Counted from the stretch's first letter, positions 1 to 12,623 are shown. The stretch is DNA of 64,000 nt from Metridium senile (GCA_949775045.1 OX459110.1:1912001-1976000); one strand, 5' to 3'. Notes: a model not told the origin generated them from the sequence alone. A program made the numbers and translations.

Positions 1-612
1 GTGATAAAAATTATGCTGATTTCAAATATATATCAAAAATTTTCATCAGACGATTTTTCGCGCGGAAAAAAACGGTTTAAAATGTGAGAAAAAATATTTT
101 TGGGATCCCAGTGGCACCTGATGACGTCATGTTGCTCTCAAAGATCCAAAAAGAAAGCTTTCTTTTCGCTGTAAAGTTAGAAATTAAAAAAAAACTTTTG
201 TTCTTTGCTCAAATTTGCAAAGTCTCCAGACTTTCGGAAAAAAAATGTTCAAACCGATTGAAAGACAAAAGTTTGGAGTAATTTTCATTTGTCATTTAAT
301 CATTTTATCTCAAAAAAGTAGGTAAAATAGCAACCTACTTCGAAATACTTCGAAAGGTATTTTTTTAAGAACCCATATTCATTATTTGGAGAATTCTTGC
401 ACAATAGGATTAGGGCAGAACCATTTTCGCACGATATTTATAGTTATATTCATATATATTTCCCATCGTTGAGAGCAACATGACGTCATCAGAAAGTGCC
501 ACAGGGATCCCAAAAATATTTTTTCTCACATTTTAAACGTTTTTTTTTCGCGCGAAAAATCGTCTGATGAAAATTTTTGATATATATTTGAAATCAGCAT
601 AAGTTTTATCAT
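1..612. mobile_element. Foldback (MITE-like) element, left end cut by window
   Basis: The first ~140 bases reappear as a close reverse complement at about 468-612: both arms share the stretch around 'gacgatttttcgcgcg', 'gggatccca' and 'tgacgtcat'. The ~330-base centre is AT-rich and has no credible coding frame. The left tip starts before base 1, so length and target duplication cannot be seen. Confidence 0.75.
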
Positions 613-1084
613 CATATAAGTTGAAGTTCATTTTTAGTGGAGGATCCCTTTAAGACCCATGGTGACATACCAGCATGCAGCGCGCGAAAGACTAAATTTC
701 GTGCACCAAGAAAATCGTAAATTCAGACATTTTGATATATGTTACGATGTGAGTCGGTATTTACACTCTTACTACTAAATCTTTTAGCGATTTTTTTTTT
801 GGTTTTATCGTAATACTACAGACTGCGAATGAATTATAACACTCAAATCAAAATAAATAACGCAAAGCATGCCGGTAAGTGACCATGGGTCAAAGCTGCG
901 ATCAAATCGCCATTGAAATGTTTCTCTTATCGCGTGACAAAATTGCTAATGTAAGCGGGCCTTAAGATATTTTTTTTGAGTGAATCAAAATACATCATAT
1001 TATATTTCTCTCTCTTTTTGTAGAGTTAAAAATTTAAAAACGTTTTGGTTGTGTTTTTTTGTAAAGGATTATTTTAATGTTATA
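613..1084. other. Intergenic, no gene seen
   Basis: AT-rich sequence without a long open frame. A short 'catgccggtaagtgaccatgg' stretch near 868 resembles pieces of other dispersed repeats around 6826 and 36610, so it is probably repeat debris. Confidence 0.4.
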
Positions 1085-1580
1085 GTTGTTGTCTTAAGCA
1101 TGTTTCATGTGCGAAGACCATATTTTTGTTGTGATGCGACGTGATGTGAAGTAATGTGGTATGTTGTAATGTGATGCGGCACGATTTCATGTAATGCGGT
1201 ATGTTGTGGTGTAATGCGGTGTGATGTGATGCTGTATGATGTGGTGTGATGTTATGTGGTGTGATGTTATACGGTATGATGTGATGTAATGCGGTATGAT
1301 GCGATTTGATGTGGTGTGATGTGATTTGATGTGGTGTGACATGATGCTGTATTTTGTGATGCGATGTCATGTAATGCGGTGTGAAGTGATGTGATATGAT
1401 GTTATGTGATGCTGTATTTTGTGATGCGATTTGATGTAATGCGGTATGTGTGATGTGATGCGGTGTGATGTGATGCTGTATGATGTAATGCGATGTGATA
1501 TAATGTGGTGTGATGTGATGTGATGTGATGTGATATAATGTGGTGTGATGTGCAGTGATTTTATGAAGTGTTGTGTTGTT
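1085..1580. repeat. Minisatellite of 'gtgatgtgatgcg'-type units
   Basis: About 480 bases of degenerate 5- and 10-base units built on tgatg/tgatgt with variants such as 'taatgcggta'. The minus strand stays open for 180 codons and reads as His/Thr/Ser runs only because the unit is stop-poor; it is not a gene. Confidence 0.85.
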
Positions 1581-1989
1581 CCCTTCTAGCAGTCTCTCTT
1601 GTTGTGATTTCTGATATTCCAACGAGAGAGACTACCAGTGATTCAAATAAATTGAGCAAGAATTTTAAAACCGCCATCTCTAAAAACAAATAAAACATCA
1701 AAACTCATAATTTGAATGTCTGAATATGTCGGAGCATGGGTTTAGTTTTGTACGTTCAACCTCTCATTAGTTACAGTTGCTACTGATGTCATTTTGTTTT
1801 GAGAATAATTCAAAGATTCTCAATAGCCTTAAAGTCGTTAGTAGTTGTAATGAGTCTAGGTTTTCAAGTACTTCCAATTCAATCACGCAAACATGTGAGA
1901 AATCGTTTCGGTAATCCTTTCTTATCTTGTATCATTGTATGTCCGTTGAGCAATTACTGTTACATAATAAGCTCACGCATTTAAGGAAG

Positions 1990-2815
1990 CTGTCTTTATT
2001 ATTTGTTTGTAATATTTTTGATTGTTGTTTATTTGCTTGTGTTTGTCGTTTGGTTTGTCTGTTTGCTGTGTTTGTTTGTTTGTATGTGTTTGTTAGTTTG
2101 TATTTTTGCTTGTGTTTGTTCGTTTGTTTGTCTGTTTGTTTGTTTGTTTGTTTGTTTGTTTGTCTGTTTGTGTTTGTTTGTTTGTTTGTATGTGTTTGTT
2201 AGTTTGTATTTTTGCTTGTGTTTGTTCGTTTGTTTGTTTGTTTGTCTGTTTGTGTTTGTTTGTTTGTTTGTTTGTATGTGTTTGTTAGTTTGTATTTTTG
2301 CTTGTGTTTGTTCGTTCGTTTGTCTGTTTGTTTGTTTGTTTGTTTGTCGTTTGGTTTGTTTGCTTGTGTTTGTCTGTTTTTTTGTTTTTCTGCTTGTTTG
2401 TTATTTGTTTACGTTGTTTGTTTATGTTGCCTGTTTTTCTGTTATTTGTTTGCTTGTAAATTGTTTGTTATTTGTCTGTTGTGTTTGTTTGTATGGCTGT
2501 GTTTGATTGTTTGTTCTCTTGTTTGTCTATTTATTTGTTTATTTATTTCTTTGTAAATTTGTTTGCTTTGTCTGTAGTTTTGCTTTTTTTGTGTCTGTGT
2601 TTAGTTGCTGGTCTGTTTGTATGTTTCTTTGTTTGCTTGCTTGCTTGTTAACTGTAATGTTTTCAGTTTATTTGTTTGTTTTTGTTTCATTGTCTGTCTG
2701 TCTCTCTGTCTGTTTTCTTGCTTGTAGTTTCTTGCTTGCTATAGCGCTTGTTATTTATTTTTTTCCCAGGCTATTCGTTCGTTCATTTATTTGCCTGTTC
2801 GTTCGATTCTCATTA
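1990..2815. repeat. (TTTG)n array with ~100-bp higher-order period
   Basis: Long run of tttg/tttgt units. On top of the 4-base period, a larger unit containing 'tgtatttttgcttgtgtttg' recurs near 2100, 2206 and 2292, so blocks of the microsatellite were duplicated. Overlapping Cys/Leu/Val-rich open frames in all three plus-strand frames are artefacts. Confidence 0.9.
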
Positions 2816-2989
2816 CAGTCCTAAAGAGTTTAAAAGCTAAGTGCTCGAAAAAAGTTTAAAATGCTTAACGGTTTGAGAACACCCTTATGTCATTCAAGTG
2901 CAGTCAAACACGAACAAAAGACACGCAAATTCACGATATACAAATGATACAGTACGGAATAACAACAATAACATCTTTACCAACAGATA

Positions 2990-3660
2990 GCATTATGATT
3001 CGGTGATTGTTTTTGTTTTCGTTACCATCATTATAATCATGATCACCATCATGATCAACACAACTTTGTAGTTCTTACTATAACCATCATCATCATTGTC
3101 ATCATCAACATCATTATCCGGTGCCATCGTCATCATTATCATCATTAGCATGTTCATCATTGCTATCATCATCATTATTATCATCATTGCCATCATCTAC
3201 ACTACCATCACCATCATAATCATCATCACCATTTCCATCTATCGATATCATTACCATCATCATCATCACAAATCATCATCACTATTTTCATCACCACCAT
3301 CATAATCATCATCACCATTTCCATCTTCTATATCATCACCATCATTGTTATTACCATCATCATCTACATCATCACCACCATCATAATCATCATCACTATT
3401 TCCATCTTCTATATCATCACCATCATTCTTATTATCATCATCATCAACATGATCACCAGCATTATTATAATCATCACCATTTCCATCTTCTATATCATCA
3501 CCATCATTGTTATTACCATCATCATCAACATGATCACCAGCATTATTATAATCATCATCACCATTTCCATCTTCTATATCATCACCATCATTCTTATTAT
3601 CATCATCATCTACATCAAAATCATCATCATTATCATCATTATAATTATAAAATCATAAAT
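2990..3660. repeat. (ATC)n microsatellite with higher-order duplication
   Basis: Imperfect atc/cat trinucleotide run. A block including 'ccatttccatcttctatatc' repeats around 3318, 3398, 3478 and 3563, showing ~80-bp segmental duplication inside the array. Confidence 0.9.
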
Positions 3661-4054
3661 ATCACAAATATATACAATGTATCCGTTGAGGAACTTATCT
3701 TCTAAAGTATGTACTTATAATTATCAATGTTTAATGTTTCACTACGACTTCCTTCAACTCATTATGATAAAATGATAAATTACCTTAACCTTCAAAACGA
3801 CCTCCCAAAGCGATGAAAAATATTCAATTCCTTTTTTAATAAAAGAAAAAGTATGATACCTGACAGTCTGTATGCAAACAGCAGAACAGCTGCATGGGAG
3901 TTTTTGTGTAGCTTTTTCTTGCATGTGGTCTGCCTAGAGTGTTTTTTTTTTCAATTGCTTTCAGTGATATTCACAAGTGGTTGGTCTAGACTTAATCCCT
4001 AGTGGGAGTAGAGCTGATCTTGACTATAATTATTGTCAAACAGATACTTAAAGT

Positions 4055-4612
4055 GAAATTAAATTGACGAGAAACTAGCGGGAGCCACGAGAATGTCAAA
4101 TTTGAATATGACATTAAATTGACGGCATGAAATTTTGGGAATTTTTGAAATGATATAATTAAATCGATCGACGAGAGATTACAGAGTCCACGATGTCAAA
4201 TTCAATGTTTCTGTTTTTGACATGAAATTTTGAGAATTTTTGAAATGATATAATTAAATCGACGAGGGATTACAGAGAACACGATGTTAAATTCAATTTA
4301 TCTGTTTTTGACATGAAATTTTGTGAATTTGTTTAAAGTTATATTAATTTACGAGAAAGAGGCGGACTACATGACAATGTCAAATTCAATTTATCGCTTT
4401 TTGACACGAAATTTTGTGAATTTGTTTAAAGTTATATTCATTTACGAGAAAGAGGCGGACTACATGACAATGTCAAATTCAATTTATCGCTTTTTGACAT
4501 GAAATTTTGTGAATTTGTTTAAAGTTATATTAATTTACGAGAAAGAGGCGGACTACATGACAATGTCAAATTCAATTTATCGCTTTTTGACATAAAATTT
4601 TGTGAAATGTTA
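4055..4612. repeat. Tandem repeat, ~92-bp unit, about six copies
   Basis: Units begin with an 'acgaga' motif at about 4067, 4171, 4262, 4351, 4444 and 4537. The last three are exactly 93 bases apart and almost identical; the earlier ones have diverged, which suggests recent growth at the right end. Confidence 0.85.
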
Positions 4613-5480
4613 ATTTTCGATTGAAGAAATAATTATATTTTTTACAAATATCAAATTTTATAGGTATTGGAAGTATAATACAGCACATATAAAAATGATT
4701 GTTGTATTTGTAAAATTGTAGAAAATGTATAAGATAATTTGTGTTTTGATTTTATTTAGTACATTTAAAACAATTTTATTAAAGTTAAGTCGAATTTATT
4801 TTATATTATATTATTTGCTAAAATTTTGAATTGTTAGATCTTTTTAAAAAAATATATATTTGAATTTTCAGAAACCTTAACGATGTTTTCGAAGTTAAAT
4901 ATATATATATATCTAGTTAATATATATCTAAATACATTTTGCTTACGAAAAATATGCTTTACATGTACGATACATATTTTCGATTTTTCATTTAAGAATC
5001 AAAAATATAATCAGGAATTGAAGATAGATTCAAGAAATTATACAAGAATCATTGAAGGTAGTATTATTAGTATTATTATAGTGGTATATTTGCTTATTTT
5101 ATTTTTTCATAAGTATTTCCATGTTTTCAAATGATAATTTAAAAAAAAAAATGTGTCGCTTATATTAAAAATTCATTAATGTCAATGTTGAGCACTGAAT
5201 GTCACAAAATGACAAAGTTGATTATAATGAGTTTGTCTAGAAGTTTACACACAAAACTGTTGGAATATTTAATTCTGCTTAATTAGATATATTTTATGTT
5301 TATAATGAAAAAATATAGATAGATAAAGAAATAAAGCTAATGGCTATTGCTCTAGCTCAAAAGAAACTTATTCAAGTTCGAAACGTGGGCCGGCTAGCTG
5401 CCTATTAGTTGTATCAATTAGTCTATCAAATCTCCGTGGAGAGACTAGGTGCCGCTTTTGTCTGCATGAAAATTAAGTTT
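4613..5480. other. AT-rich intergenic stretch, no supported gene
   Basis: Very AT-rich. An open frame of 83 codons at 4883-5134 is rich in Ile/Tyr/Phe as expected from composition and has no recognisable domain or splice context. I see nothing else. Confidence 0.4.
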
Positions 5481-5489
5481 TTGTGGGCC

Positions 5490-5970
5490 TTTTCAACGAC
5501 ATCCAATTGAATTAGCTATATACATGTACATTAGGATGGTGCAATTTCTTGGTTTTAATGCTGAAGAAGTCGCTTTTGTCTGGAGGAATAGGCTTTAGGC
5601 TTTTTCAACGACAACGTTAATTGAATTAGCTATACACATGTACTTTAGGATGGTGCAATTTCTTGGTTTTAAAGCTGAAGAAGTCGCTTTTGTCTGGAGG
5701 GATAGGCTTTAGGCTTTTTCAACGACAACGTTAATTGAATTAGCTATATACATGTACATTAGGATGGTGCAATTTCTTGGTTTTAAAGCTGAAGAAGTCG
5801 CGTTTGGTATGAAGGAATGGGCTTTAGGCTTTTTCAACGACAACGTTAATTGAATTAGCTATATACATGTACATTAGGATGGTGCAATTTCTTGGTTTTA
5901 AAGCTGAAGAAGTCGCGTTTGGTATGAAGGAATGGGCTTTAGTCTTTTACAACGACAACGTTAATTGAAT
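5490..5970. repeat. Tandem repeat, ~114-bp unit, four copies
   Basis: The segment starting 'aggatggtgcaatttcttgg' occurs at about 5533, 5647, 5761 and 5876, giving a period of 114-115 bases. Copies differ by a few substitutions (for example 'cttttgtctgg' versus 'cgtttggtatg'). Confidence 0.85.
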
Positions 5971-6116
5971 AAGATAACACAAATAAGATACCACAAATTA
6001 ACAAACGTTTTTTTTAATCATATTTAGAGTATATATATTTAAATTTCAAAAAATTAGTCATATTTCAATATCAAAAACTGTAAGTTTTCTTTTCCAAATT
6101 TATACAAAAGTTACTG

Positions 6117-6375
6117 TTTTTTCCTTTTATTCCGATAAAGGATTAACGTCCTAAACGTCAGTAAATAACACTCTGTATACGGTGTATAAGCTATCATTTT
6201 TACTCCGACAAAGGATTAATTATAACGTCCTAAACGTCAGCAAGTAACACTCTTTTATACGGTGTATAAGTTACCATTTTTACGTCGACAAAGGATTGAT
6301 GTCCTAAACGTCAGTAAGTAACACTCTTTTACACGGTGTATGATTAGTTACCATTTTTACTACAGCCTGTAACAC
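6117..6375 (+). repeat. ~78-bp tandem array, decayed hammerhead-like units
   Basis: Three copies of 'ccgacaaaggattaa', a short stem, then 'aaacgtcag' and 'taacactc', at about 6134, 6210 and 6290. The order matches the better preserved motifs at 41729 and 63440-63680. Core positions are degraded here, so ribozyme activity is not expected. Confidence 0.55.
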
Positions 6376-6535
6376 ATAAGATCGAGCTATGTACCCTAGA
6401 AACTAGAGGGTTTCTTGATCTAGTATTTGTATTTATCATTTGCACGTCTGTGTTCGTTATTACAAAACTGTCAAATTTTTAAACGCTAAAGCAAGTAGAA
6501 AATAACCTCTTGTACCCAGGGTACGGCTCGAGCCC
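6376..6535. repeat. Dispersed repeat with 'taccctagaaacta' start
   Basis: This ~150-base block (ending near 'gtacccagggta') recurs at 22165-22475, where its first ~75 bases are tandemly triplicated. It holds no gene and is probably part of a mobile element. Confidence 0.6.
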
Positions 6536-6835
6536 GGCAGACGCCAGTTTTGAACAGCGTCTATTTGAAGTGTTGTTCTCTCCCTTGCCACGAGGATTTT
6601 GCTCCGGGCACTCCGGTTTTTATTTCTCCGTAAAAATCAAATCAAAGACAATTTTAATATAGTACAGTTGTAGTGCAGTGTGCGAGCGGACTTTTCACAG
6701 GATTAATACAAATTAATCCATCGGTTAACTTACCCTGCTAGTATAAATATAAGATATACACCTATTTCAAAAATCGTTGCTGCATCCAAGACTTCATTCA
6801 ATATTCTAACTGACCGCGCAAAGCATGTCGGTAAG

Positions 6836-7052
6836 GGCCCGGGCAAACGGTTTCGACATTTGCTTTAACATCCTATCCGTTCCATTTTGTTGAATGCCAA
6901 TGTTTAAACGCTTTTAAACTCGTTCAACATCAATTCAACATCGATTCAACATGTTTCAACAATGTTGAACGAGTTTAAAAGCGCTTAAACATTGCCATTC
7001 AACAAAATCGAACGGATGTTGAAGCAAATGTTGAAACCGTTTGCCCGGGTCT
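6836..7052. mobile_element. Foldback MITE, ~215 bp
   Basis: Inverted termini around 'cccgggcaaacggtttc' (left, ~6838) and 'gaaaccgtttgcccggg' (right, ~7032). Nearly the whole element is self-complementary through 'ttcaacat' units. Noncoding. Confidence 0.8.
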
Positions 7053-7264
7053 TGATATGAACATAATTTGTTGATTTATTAGACGTTTTGAAATATTTGT
7101 CAGTTATAATATATTACTGTAACAGCTTGTAGTGGTCATAATATAATAGCACAAACACGTACAACTAAAATATACTATTAATAAATCGATAACAAGCTAA
7201 AGAACAACTGCCGACATCAGAGTGTGAACTGTAGCTTTGAATGCGACAACAAGTTTTGAAAGAA

Positions 7265-8212
7265 TCACCATGAAAATTTTGGAAAAGTTGTCTTGAACGC
7301 AGTTCTGAATTTCTGTTTTGTGTACGCGTAGAGTAGAGGATTCAATATGCAATTGAAGTAGCCTAACATTAAGAATATATACTCCAACTTCGCTAGAGTT
7401 ACAGTGGGCTTCTGGAAGTATAATATCAACGTGAAAATCATATATGGGAACCAGAACACACAGACGGAGCACATTATGGCGCCAGAGATTTTTGCAACCC
7501 GCCACTCTTTTGTCCGTAATCTTGTTGAATTGGCGCGTTCTTCTAGGATAGAGCCCAGAGGGATGACCAAAGATGTTTTAACAACAATTGAGTGTATCTT
7601 AATCCTTGATAGTGCGACTTGGGTGATTTTCAAGTAGCATGGCAGAGTTACTAAAGTCGCGACTAAAAATGCTGGAAAATAGTACATACGTACATGATAA
7701 ATAGACTTTGTTTTGCTGAATATCTCGATGCAACTGAAGTGTTCATTGGTATTCTCTCGCTTTACGGCGTATTCAAAAAACGGAAGAGTAGAAGTTAACG
7801 CTGAAGTAACCCATAGTATCGTTAACGCTTTTTTCGCTTTTTCTAACGTAATTCTAAGCCTGAACGGACTGGTTATGGATCGGTAGCGATCATAGCAGAT
7901 TAACAAAAGCGTTGAGATCGATGCGTTTCGTAAGCAAGATGTTAATCCTTCATGGCATAAACAGAAGATATCTGAATGATCAGGAGCAAGCCCAAGTTTT
8001 GCTACCGTGAGAGGGATTCCAAAGAGGCACATACAACAATCAACCAGAGCTAAATTCGCAATGAAGATGTTAGCCGCTGTACGAGTTTGTCGTTTACGAG
8101 AGTAAACCCATAGCACGCTTACACATGCTGCTATACCAAACAAAATTTCCAGGCCGAAGACGCAAAACATCGCAATACGAAATACCTCGGTAACTGGAAC
8201 ATTGGAAGCCAT
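7265..8212 (-). CDS. Class A (rhodopsin-like) G protein-coupled receptor, 315 aa
   Basis: Intronless seven-helix receptor. Visible landmarks: TM2 with LALVD (Asp58), extracellular Cys84/Cys86 before TM3 and an ECL2 Cys in 'HFSCIEIF' to pair with it, DRY at 108-110, TM4 Trp134, the Phe-Trp-Phe-Pro version of the TM6 CWxP motif, and TM7 NPLLY at 291-295 followed by helix 8 (KQKFRTAF). The TM1 Asn that most class A receptors carry is replaced: the usual Gly-Asn pair is Ala29-Cys30. The start is the first Met, a few residues before TM1, leaving a very short N-terminus that suggests a small-molecule or small-peptide ligand, which is inference. Intronless receptors of this kind are common in cnidarians. 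Ligand unknown. The flanks are repeats, so context gives no clue to its role. Confidence 0.9.
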   Translation of the reverse strand: MASNVPVTEVFRIAMFCVFGLEILFGIAACVSVLWVYSRKRQTRTAANIFIANLALVDCCMCLFGIPLTVAKLGLAPDHSDIFCLCHEGLTSCLRNASISTLLLICYDRYRSITSPFRLRITLEKAKKALTILWVTSALTSTLPFFEYAVKRENTNEHFSCIEIFSKTKSIYHVRMYYFPAFLVATLVTLPCYLKITQVALSRIKIHSIVVKTSLVIPLGSILEERANSTRLRTKEWRVAKISGAIMCSVCVFWFPYMIFTLILYFQKPTVTLAKLEYIFLMLGYFNCILNPLLYAYTKQKFRTAFKTTFPKFSW

Positions 8213-8900
8213 TTTAAAGTGTAAATAATCGAAGTATTCCTCGGCTAAAAGTCATCCATTAAATTGTGAAGCCGGTCAAGTTTGCTGTTGTACTATCAAT
8301 ATTGTTTTGTTTTGGTGTAAATGACCTTAGTCGATGTACACAGAAATTTTGAATTCTTAATTAATCTAACTACAATACCCACTTATTGCAGTTTGTGTGC
8401 TTTGCTACGGTGACGCTGATTGGGTAGATCATTAGCCAATTAACTTCTCTCACAATGCCTCCGATATTAAATTTTTTTGTAAACGATTTTGATAGGTTTT
8501 GGCGCAGCTTTTTATCTTGATTTTATTGTAAAATTTAAGAATAGATCAGTAATAATTTATTTGACTAAAAATGTGGAAGATTATGGAACATACTATACGG
8601 CGTTTTGACGTTGTTATAAATATTTTATATCATTTTACTTTTAAATATTTATACAAAAATATGTTTTGACATTAAGGGTGTTTTTGCTCATTGTGAACTG
8701 TAAACATCATGATATGACTTTGGAGATTGTTTAAAGTAATAAATTTGTGTCTTAAGTAGCTACAATATAGAAGGATTTTCCTGAAAACTCTGTTCAGTTG
8801 ATCCCCCTCCTATTTCGTATTTTTTTATTCTGCTCTTTACATCTTGAAATGTTTTGCATAACTATAGCTTAGTAATTGTTTTATTATAATTTTTAACATG
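8213..8900. other. Intergenic upstream of the GPCR
   Basis: AT-rich, no open frame with support. It would contain the receptor promoter on the minus strand, but I cannot single out an element. Confidence 0.3.
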
Positions 8901-8914
8901 GTATTTTATATGTT

Positions 8915-9192
8915 GGAAATGGAAACTAGCGAGTAAACTAGTATAGGCAGCGTCGGTGTTTGATATAAACGATAGGTAATAGAATGAAATTTGTAACACC
9001 GTATAAAATAGAAATAGAAACTAGCGAGTAAACTAGTACAGGCTGCGTCGGTGTTTGATATAAACGATAGGTAATAGAATGAAATTTGTAAGACTGTAAA
9101 AAATGTTAACTTAACTTTACTGTCGTACGTTTCGAGCTTTGGTAACATTTTTTACGGTGTTACAATTACAAATTTCATTCTATTACCTATAT
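8915..9192. mobile_element. Copy of dispersed 'actagcgagtaaactag' repeat family
   Basis: Two tandem left arms ('gaaactagcgagtaaactag' ... 'ataaacgataggtaatagaa') are followed by an inverted right arm ('tttacggtgttacaa' ... 'tctattacctat'). A remnant 'gtacgtttcgagcttt' of the hammerhead-like core lies between. Other copies lie near 27050, 41690 and 54990. Probably Penelope-like or foldback derived. Confidence 0.6.
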
Positions 9193-9589
9193 TTTTTATG
9201 TTATTTCAAATGAATCCACTTTTTTAGTACAGAATCCATTTTATTGTTTATTAATAGTTTGTTGTTTGTTTGTTTGTTTTGGCCGGTGCCAGCTTTATTA
9301 AAAAGCATTATTAAAAAACCTGTTTCATAACCCTTCAATTATCCCAAAAAAAATTTCTAGCGTTTATAGTTGTTTAACATCAATATTCATAATTTTAGAT
9401 AAACATCTTGTTTACATCGTTGTACGAGTGTTTGACGATGATCTAAATGTTTGAAATGCTACAATAAACATTTTAGTGTTTGGATATTATCTCTAAAACA
9501 CTTTCTAAGTGTGTTTCTATTTTTTGAAAATTAGATACACCTTTGCTCGAAACGGGTTTAGAATCACGATGGGTTAGTAGTGTGTGTGT

Positions 9590-10085
9590 GTGTTAGTAAT
9601 GATAATGATATGGAATTTATATAGTGCACTTTCCATGTGAAATGTTTTCAAATGCGCTTTACAATGTATACTAATGATAATGATATAGAATTTATAAAGC
9701 GCAATATTTTCAAATGCGCTTTACAATGTATGTTAATGATAAGCATATGGAATTTATATAGCGCACTTTCCAAGTGAAATGTTTTCAAATGCGCTTTACA
9801 ATGTATATTAATGATAATGATATGGAATTTATATAGCGCACTTTCCATGTGATATATGTTCAAATGCGCTTTACAATGTATATTAATGATAATGATATGG
9901 AATTTACATAGCGCACTTTCCATGTGAAATATGTTCAAATGCGCTTTACAATGTATACTAATGATAATGATATGGAATTTACATAGCGCACTTTCCATTT
10001 AAAATATTTTCAAATGCGCTTTACAATGTATATTAATGATAATGATATGGAACTTATATTTCCAAATGCGCTTTACAATTAATGT
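9590..10085. repeat. Tandem repeat, ~60-80-bp unit, seven copies
   Basis: Units contain 'aatgataatgatatggaatt', 'tatagcgcactttcca' and 'caaatgcgctttacaatgta'. The 116-codon minus-strand open frame across it is a repeat artefact. Confidence 0.85.
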
Positions 10086-10309
10086 ATATTATAGTATAAT
10101 ATTCTTCCTTTCTGGCCGTCTATCTGCAATCATGAATGGTTGGTACATGTAGTCTGTTTGTTACTACAATCATCATGATAAAGCGATCACTATCATTATT
10201 TTCAAGTTTCTCCACAATTCTTCAATTATCCAACAAATGTTCAAGTATTTTGATGTCTATCATCAATATACATTATAAGATAAATATCTTGTTTACATGT
10301 TGTACGAGT

Positions 10310-10640
10310 GTTTGACGATGATCTAATTGGATAATGAGTGGCCAATAAGAGCAGATTTTGGATGACTTGAAAGCGGGCTCACGGCACGAACGAGCTCAAG
10401 GCATATCAAAATTCTAGAAACCACGGTCGCGGCAACGCACACATAACTTTTAACAGTCATTATAGTGTTTGACGGTCGTTGATATAATTGCATAGTGATT
10501 GGCCAATTAGAGCATATTTTCGATGGCTTGAAAGGCTCACTGCACGAACGAGCCCAAGGCACATCAGAATTCTACAAAACATCACGGCATCTCGGCAAGG
10601 CACGCACGGTGGGGGAGGAGGGGGGGGGGGGGGGGGGTAA
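10310..10640. repeat. Two direct copies of ~125-bp block, then poly-G tract
   Basis: The block 'agtggccaataagagcagat' ... 'cacgaacgagc' recurs from about 10497 with ~85% identity. It ends in an almost pure G run (about 10619-10637). Confidence 0.7.
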
Positions 10641-10686
10641 GAGTATCGTGTATGTTCTTCGTATTTCTTAGGGGTACTAAAAAATC

Positions 10687-11050
10687 AGCGATGTGGTATC
10701 TTTTAGGCTATCAAAATTGAAATATATAATTTCGACATATTGTGGTATCTTTAAGAGTATTCGGAAAAGGGAAACCACATCGCTTTCCACACTTTTTTCG
10801 TTTTGTTTTTGTGTCGTCTCTCTTGAAGGAATAGAAAACGCGCGCGCGTGCTGTGTGCAGTTATAAAGCACGCGGGGTTGTCAGAACACGAGAGAAGTGT
10901 TAAGAGAAGCACGACGCGAAGCCAAGTGCTTTATAACTGCATACAGCACAGAAAGCAAGTTTTTTATTTCTTTTATAAAATACAAATTGATCAACATGCA
11001 AACGCGCGTGCTGTGTGCTCTCATAAAGCACGCGCCTCAACCAATCAAAA
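10687..11050. mobile_element. Small foldback and GC-rich hairpin debris
   Basis: 'gcgatgtggtatctt' at ~10687 is inverted as 'accacatcgc' at ~10775. After it, 'cgcgtgctgtgtgc' and 'tataaagcacgcg' alternate in both orientations (10845-11032), forming several possible hairpins. No gene. Confidence 0.5.
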
Positions 11051-12070
11051 TACGTGATTTGAAATAGTTATTTTATAATGGGTGGTAAAAATCCTTTAAT
11101 TAATTTTGCTTTAGTACAACGCGTTGTAAGCATGGAATGCAACTATCAACCAGCCATGGAAATACCATGGGTTTTATTGGCTCTTCTCAAGAAAACGCAT
11201 GTATGCTCTCTAGCTGTACTTCTTTCCCATCCCCCTACCCACTACGCTCCATTTTTGGCTAAGCTCCATATTTCGCGCGGTCAAAAAAGTAACACAGGAA
11301 GACCAAGATCCTAAATTCTCCAAAAAGCAAGCAGATTATACTTACATTGACTAATCTGCATCCAGAAGGGCACGGGTTCAATGGACCTCTTTACCTCCGT
11401 ATGCAAAGTGCCCATTTCAGACCACGTGTCATTCCCTTGAGAATTGTTCTTTATGATGAACGTGTTATAACATTTACATGTGGAAGAAACAATTCCCATG
11501 GGTAGCATCACGTGATCTGCAATGGGATAACAAACAAGGGAGGTCTATTTCTCTTGAATTTTTTTCCGAGCCCCTGCAGAAGTATGGTCTCCCCCGCAGC
11601 CGTCTTTAGCGTAAGACTAATGTGAAAGCTAGTGTCGTCTCAATAAGATTCAAGATTCTTTAATTTTGTCACAATTACTACATTTACATATAAAGGAACA
11701 AATTTACATATTTTACGGACATTGGTAATTGTAACAGCTGGAAGAATGAACTACACAATTACCCACAAAAATTATTTTCAATGTTAGGTCAGAAAAGTCT
11801 TAATACTGGAAAATAATTTAATATTTGAAGAGAAAAGTTCAAAATTCTATTCGAGTTTCAGAGCGCGGGAAAACCGCCATCTTCGCTGACCGCTGACCAT
11901 TCCATTCAATAATGTTTCCATCATTTGTTTTAGCCTATCATCTTCCATTTGCTTTATTTTTATTATGCCCTGGTATTGCGTATTTGCCAACCACTTTTAC
12001 AATAGATTTTTTAATTTTCTTTGTCCTATTAATAATAATGGTTGGTTGCATGGCAAAACCATAACAAAAT
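11051..12070. other. Intergenic, no supported gene
   Basis: Short open frames of 60-78 codons occur on both strands without domain, splice or composition support. I see no RNA gene. Confidence 0.35.
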
Positions 12071-12076
12071 ACGTGA

Positions 12077-12240
12077 CTGTATACACCGAATCGAAATATG
12101 GCGGCCAATTTGAATAACAATTCTTCTTGACTGCCCAGCCTCGCATAAATGTGAAAACTCTATTGTTTTCCAACATGAACACGAGGCTAGACAGTCAAGA
12201 ACAATAAGAGTACGCCATATTTCGATTTGGTCTATAATTC
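12077..12240. mobile_element. Foldback element, ~160 bp
   Basis: Left arm 'caccgaatcgaaatatggcg' and 'ttcttgactg' are mirrored by 'agtcaagaacaa' and 'cgccatatttcgatttggt'. The arms are imperfect, indicating age. Confidence 0.7.
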
Positions 12241-12623
12241 CGATATTTATTTTCAAAATGATTCACGTGCAATAGTGTTAGCGCCTGTTCATTGAATCGG
12301 TAATCAGTTCTTTTATATTCACGCTCAGCACGTTTAAGCTATCACGTTTATCGATTATCGCACGATCTATATGTCCCCATTAAACCGCCCTTTACTTGCA
12401 TGTATTGAAATGACAGGTTTGCTAAGATGACAGGATACGATACCCAATAGATGAAATTTGTATTAAACACCGTCAATAAACAATACTTAACTTTACTCAG
12501 GGACTAAATGGGGGGTCCCAATATCAGTTAACAGCTAAATTTTAGCCGTTTTCCTAGTTATCAGTTAAATTTTTCGGTTATTTTAAAAACAAATAAATGT
12601 TTATTTTCAAATTTATTAACTAA

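Noticed and set aside
1080..1622. 180-codon His/Thr-rich minus-strand frame
   Set aside because: It is only the translation of a degenerate tgatg minisatellite.
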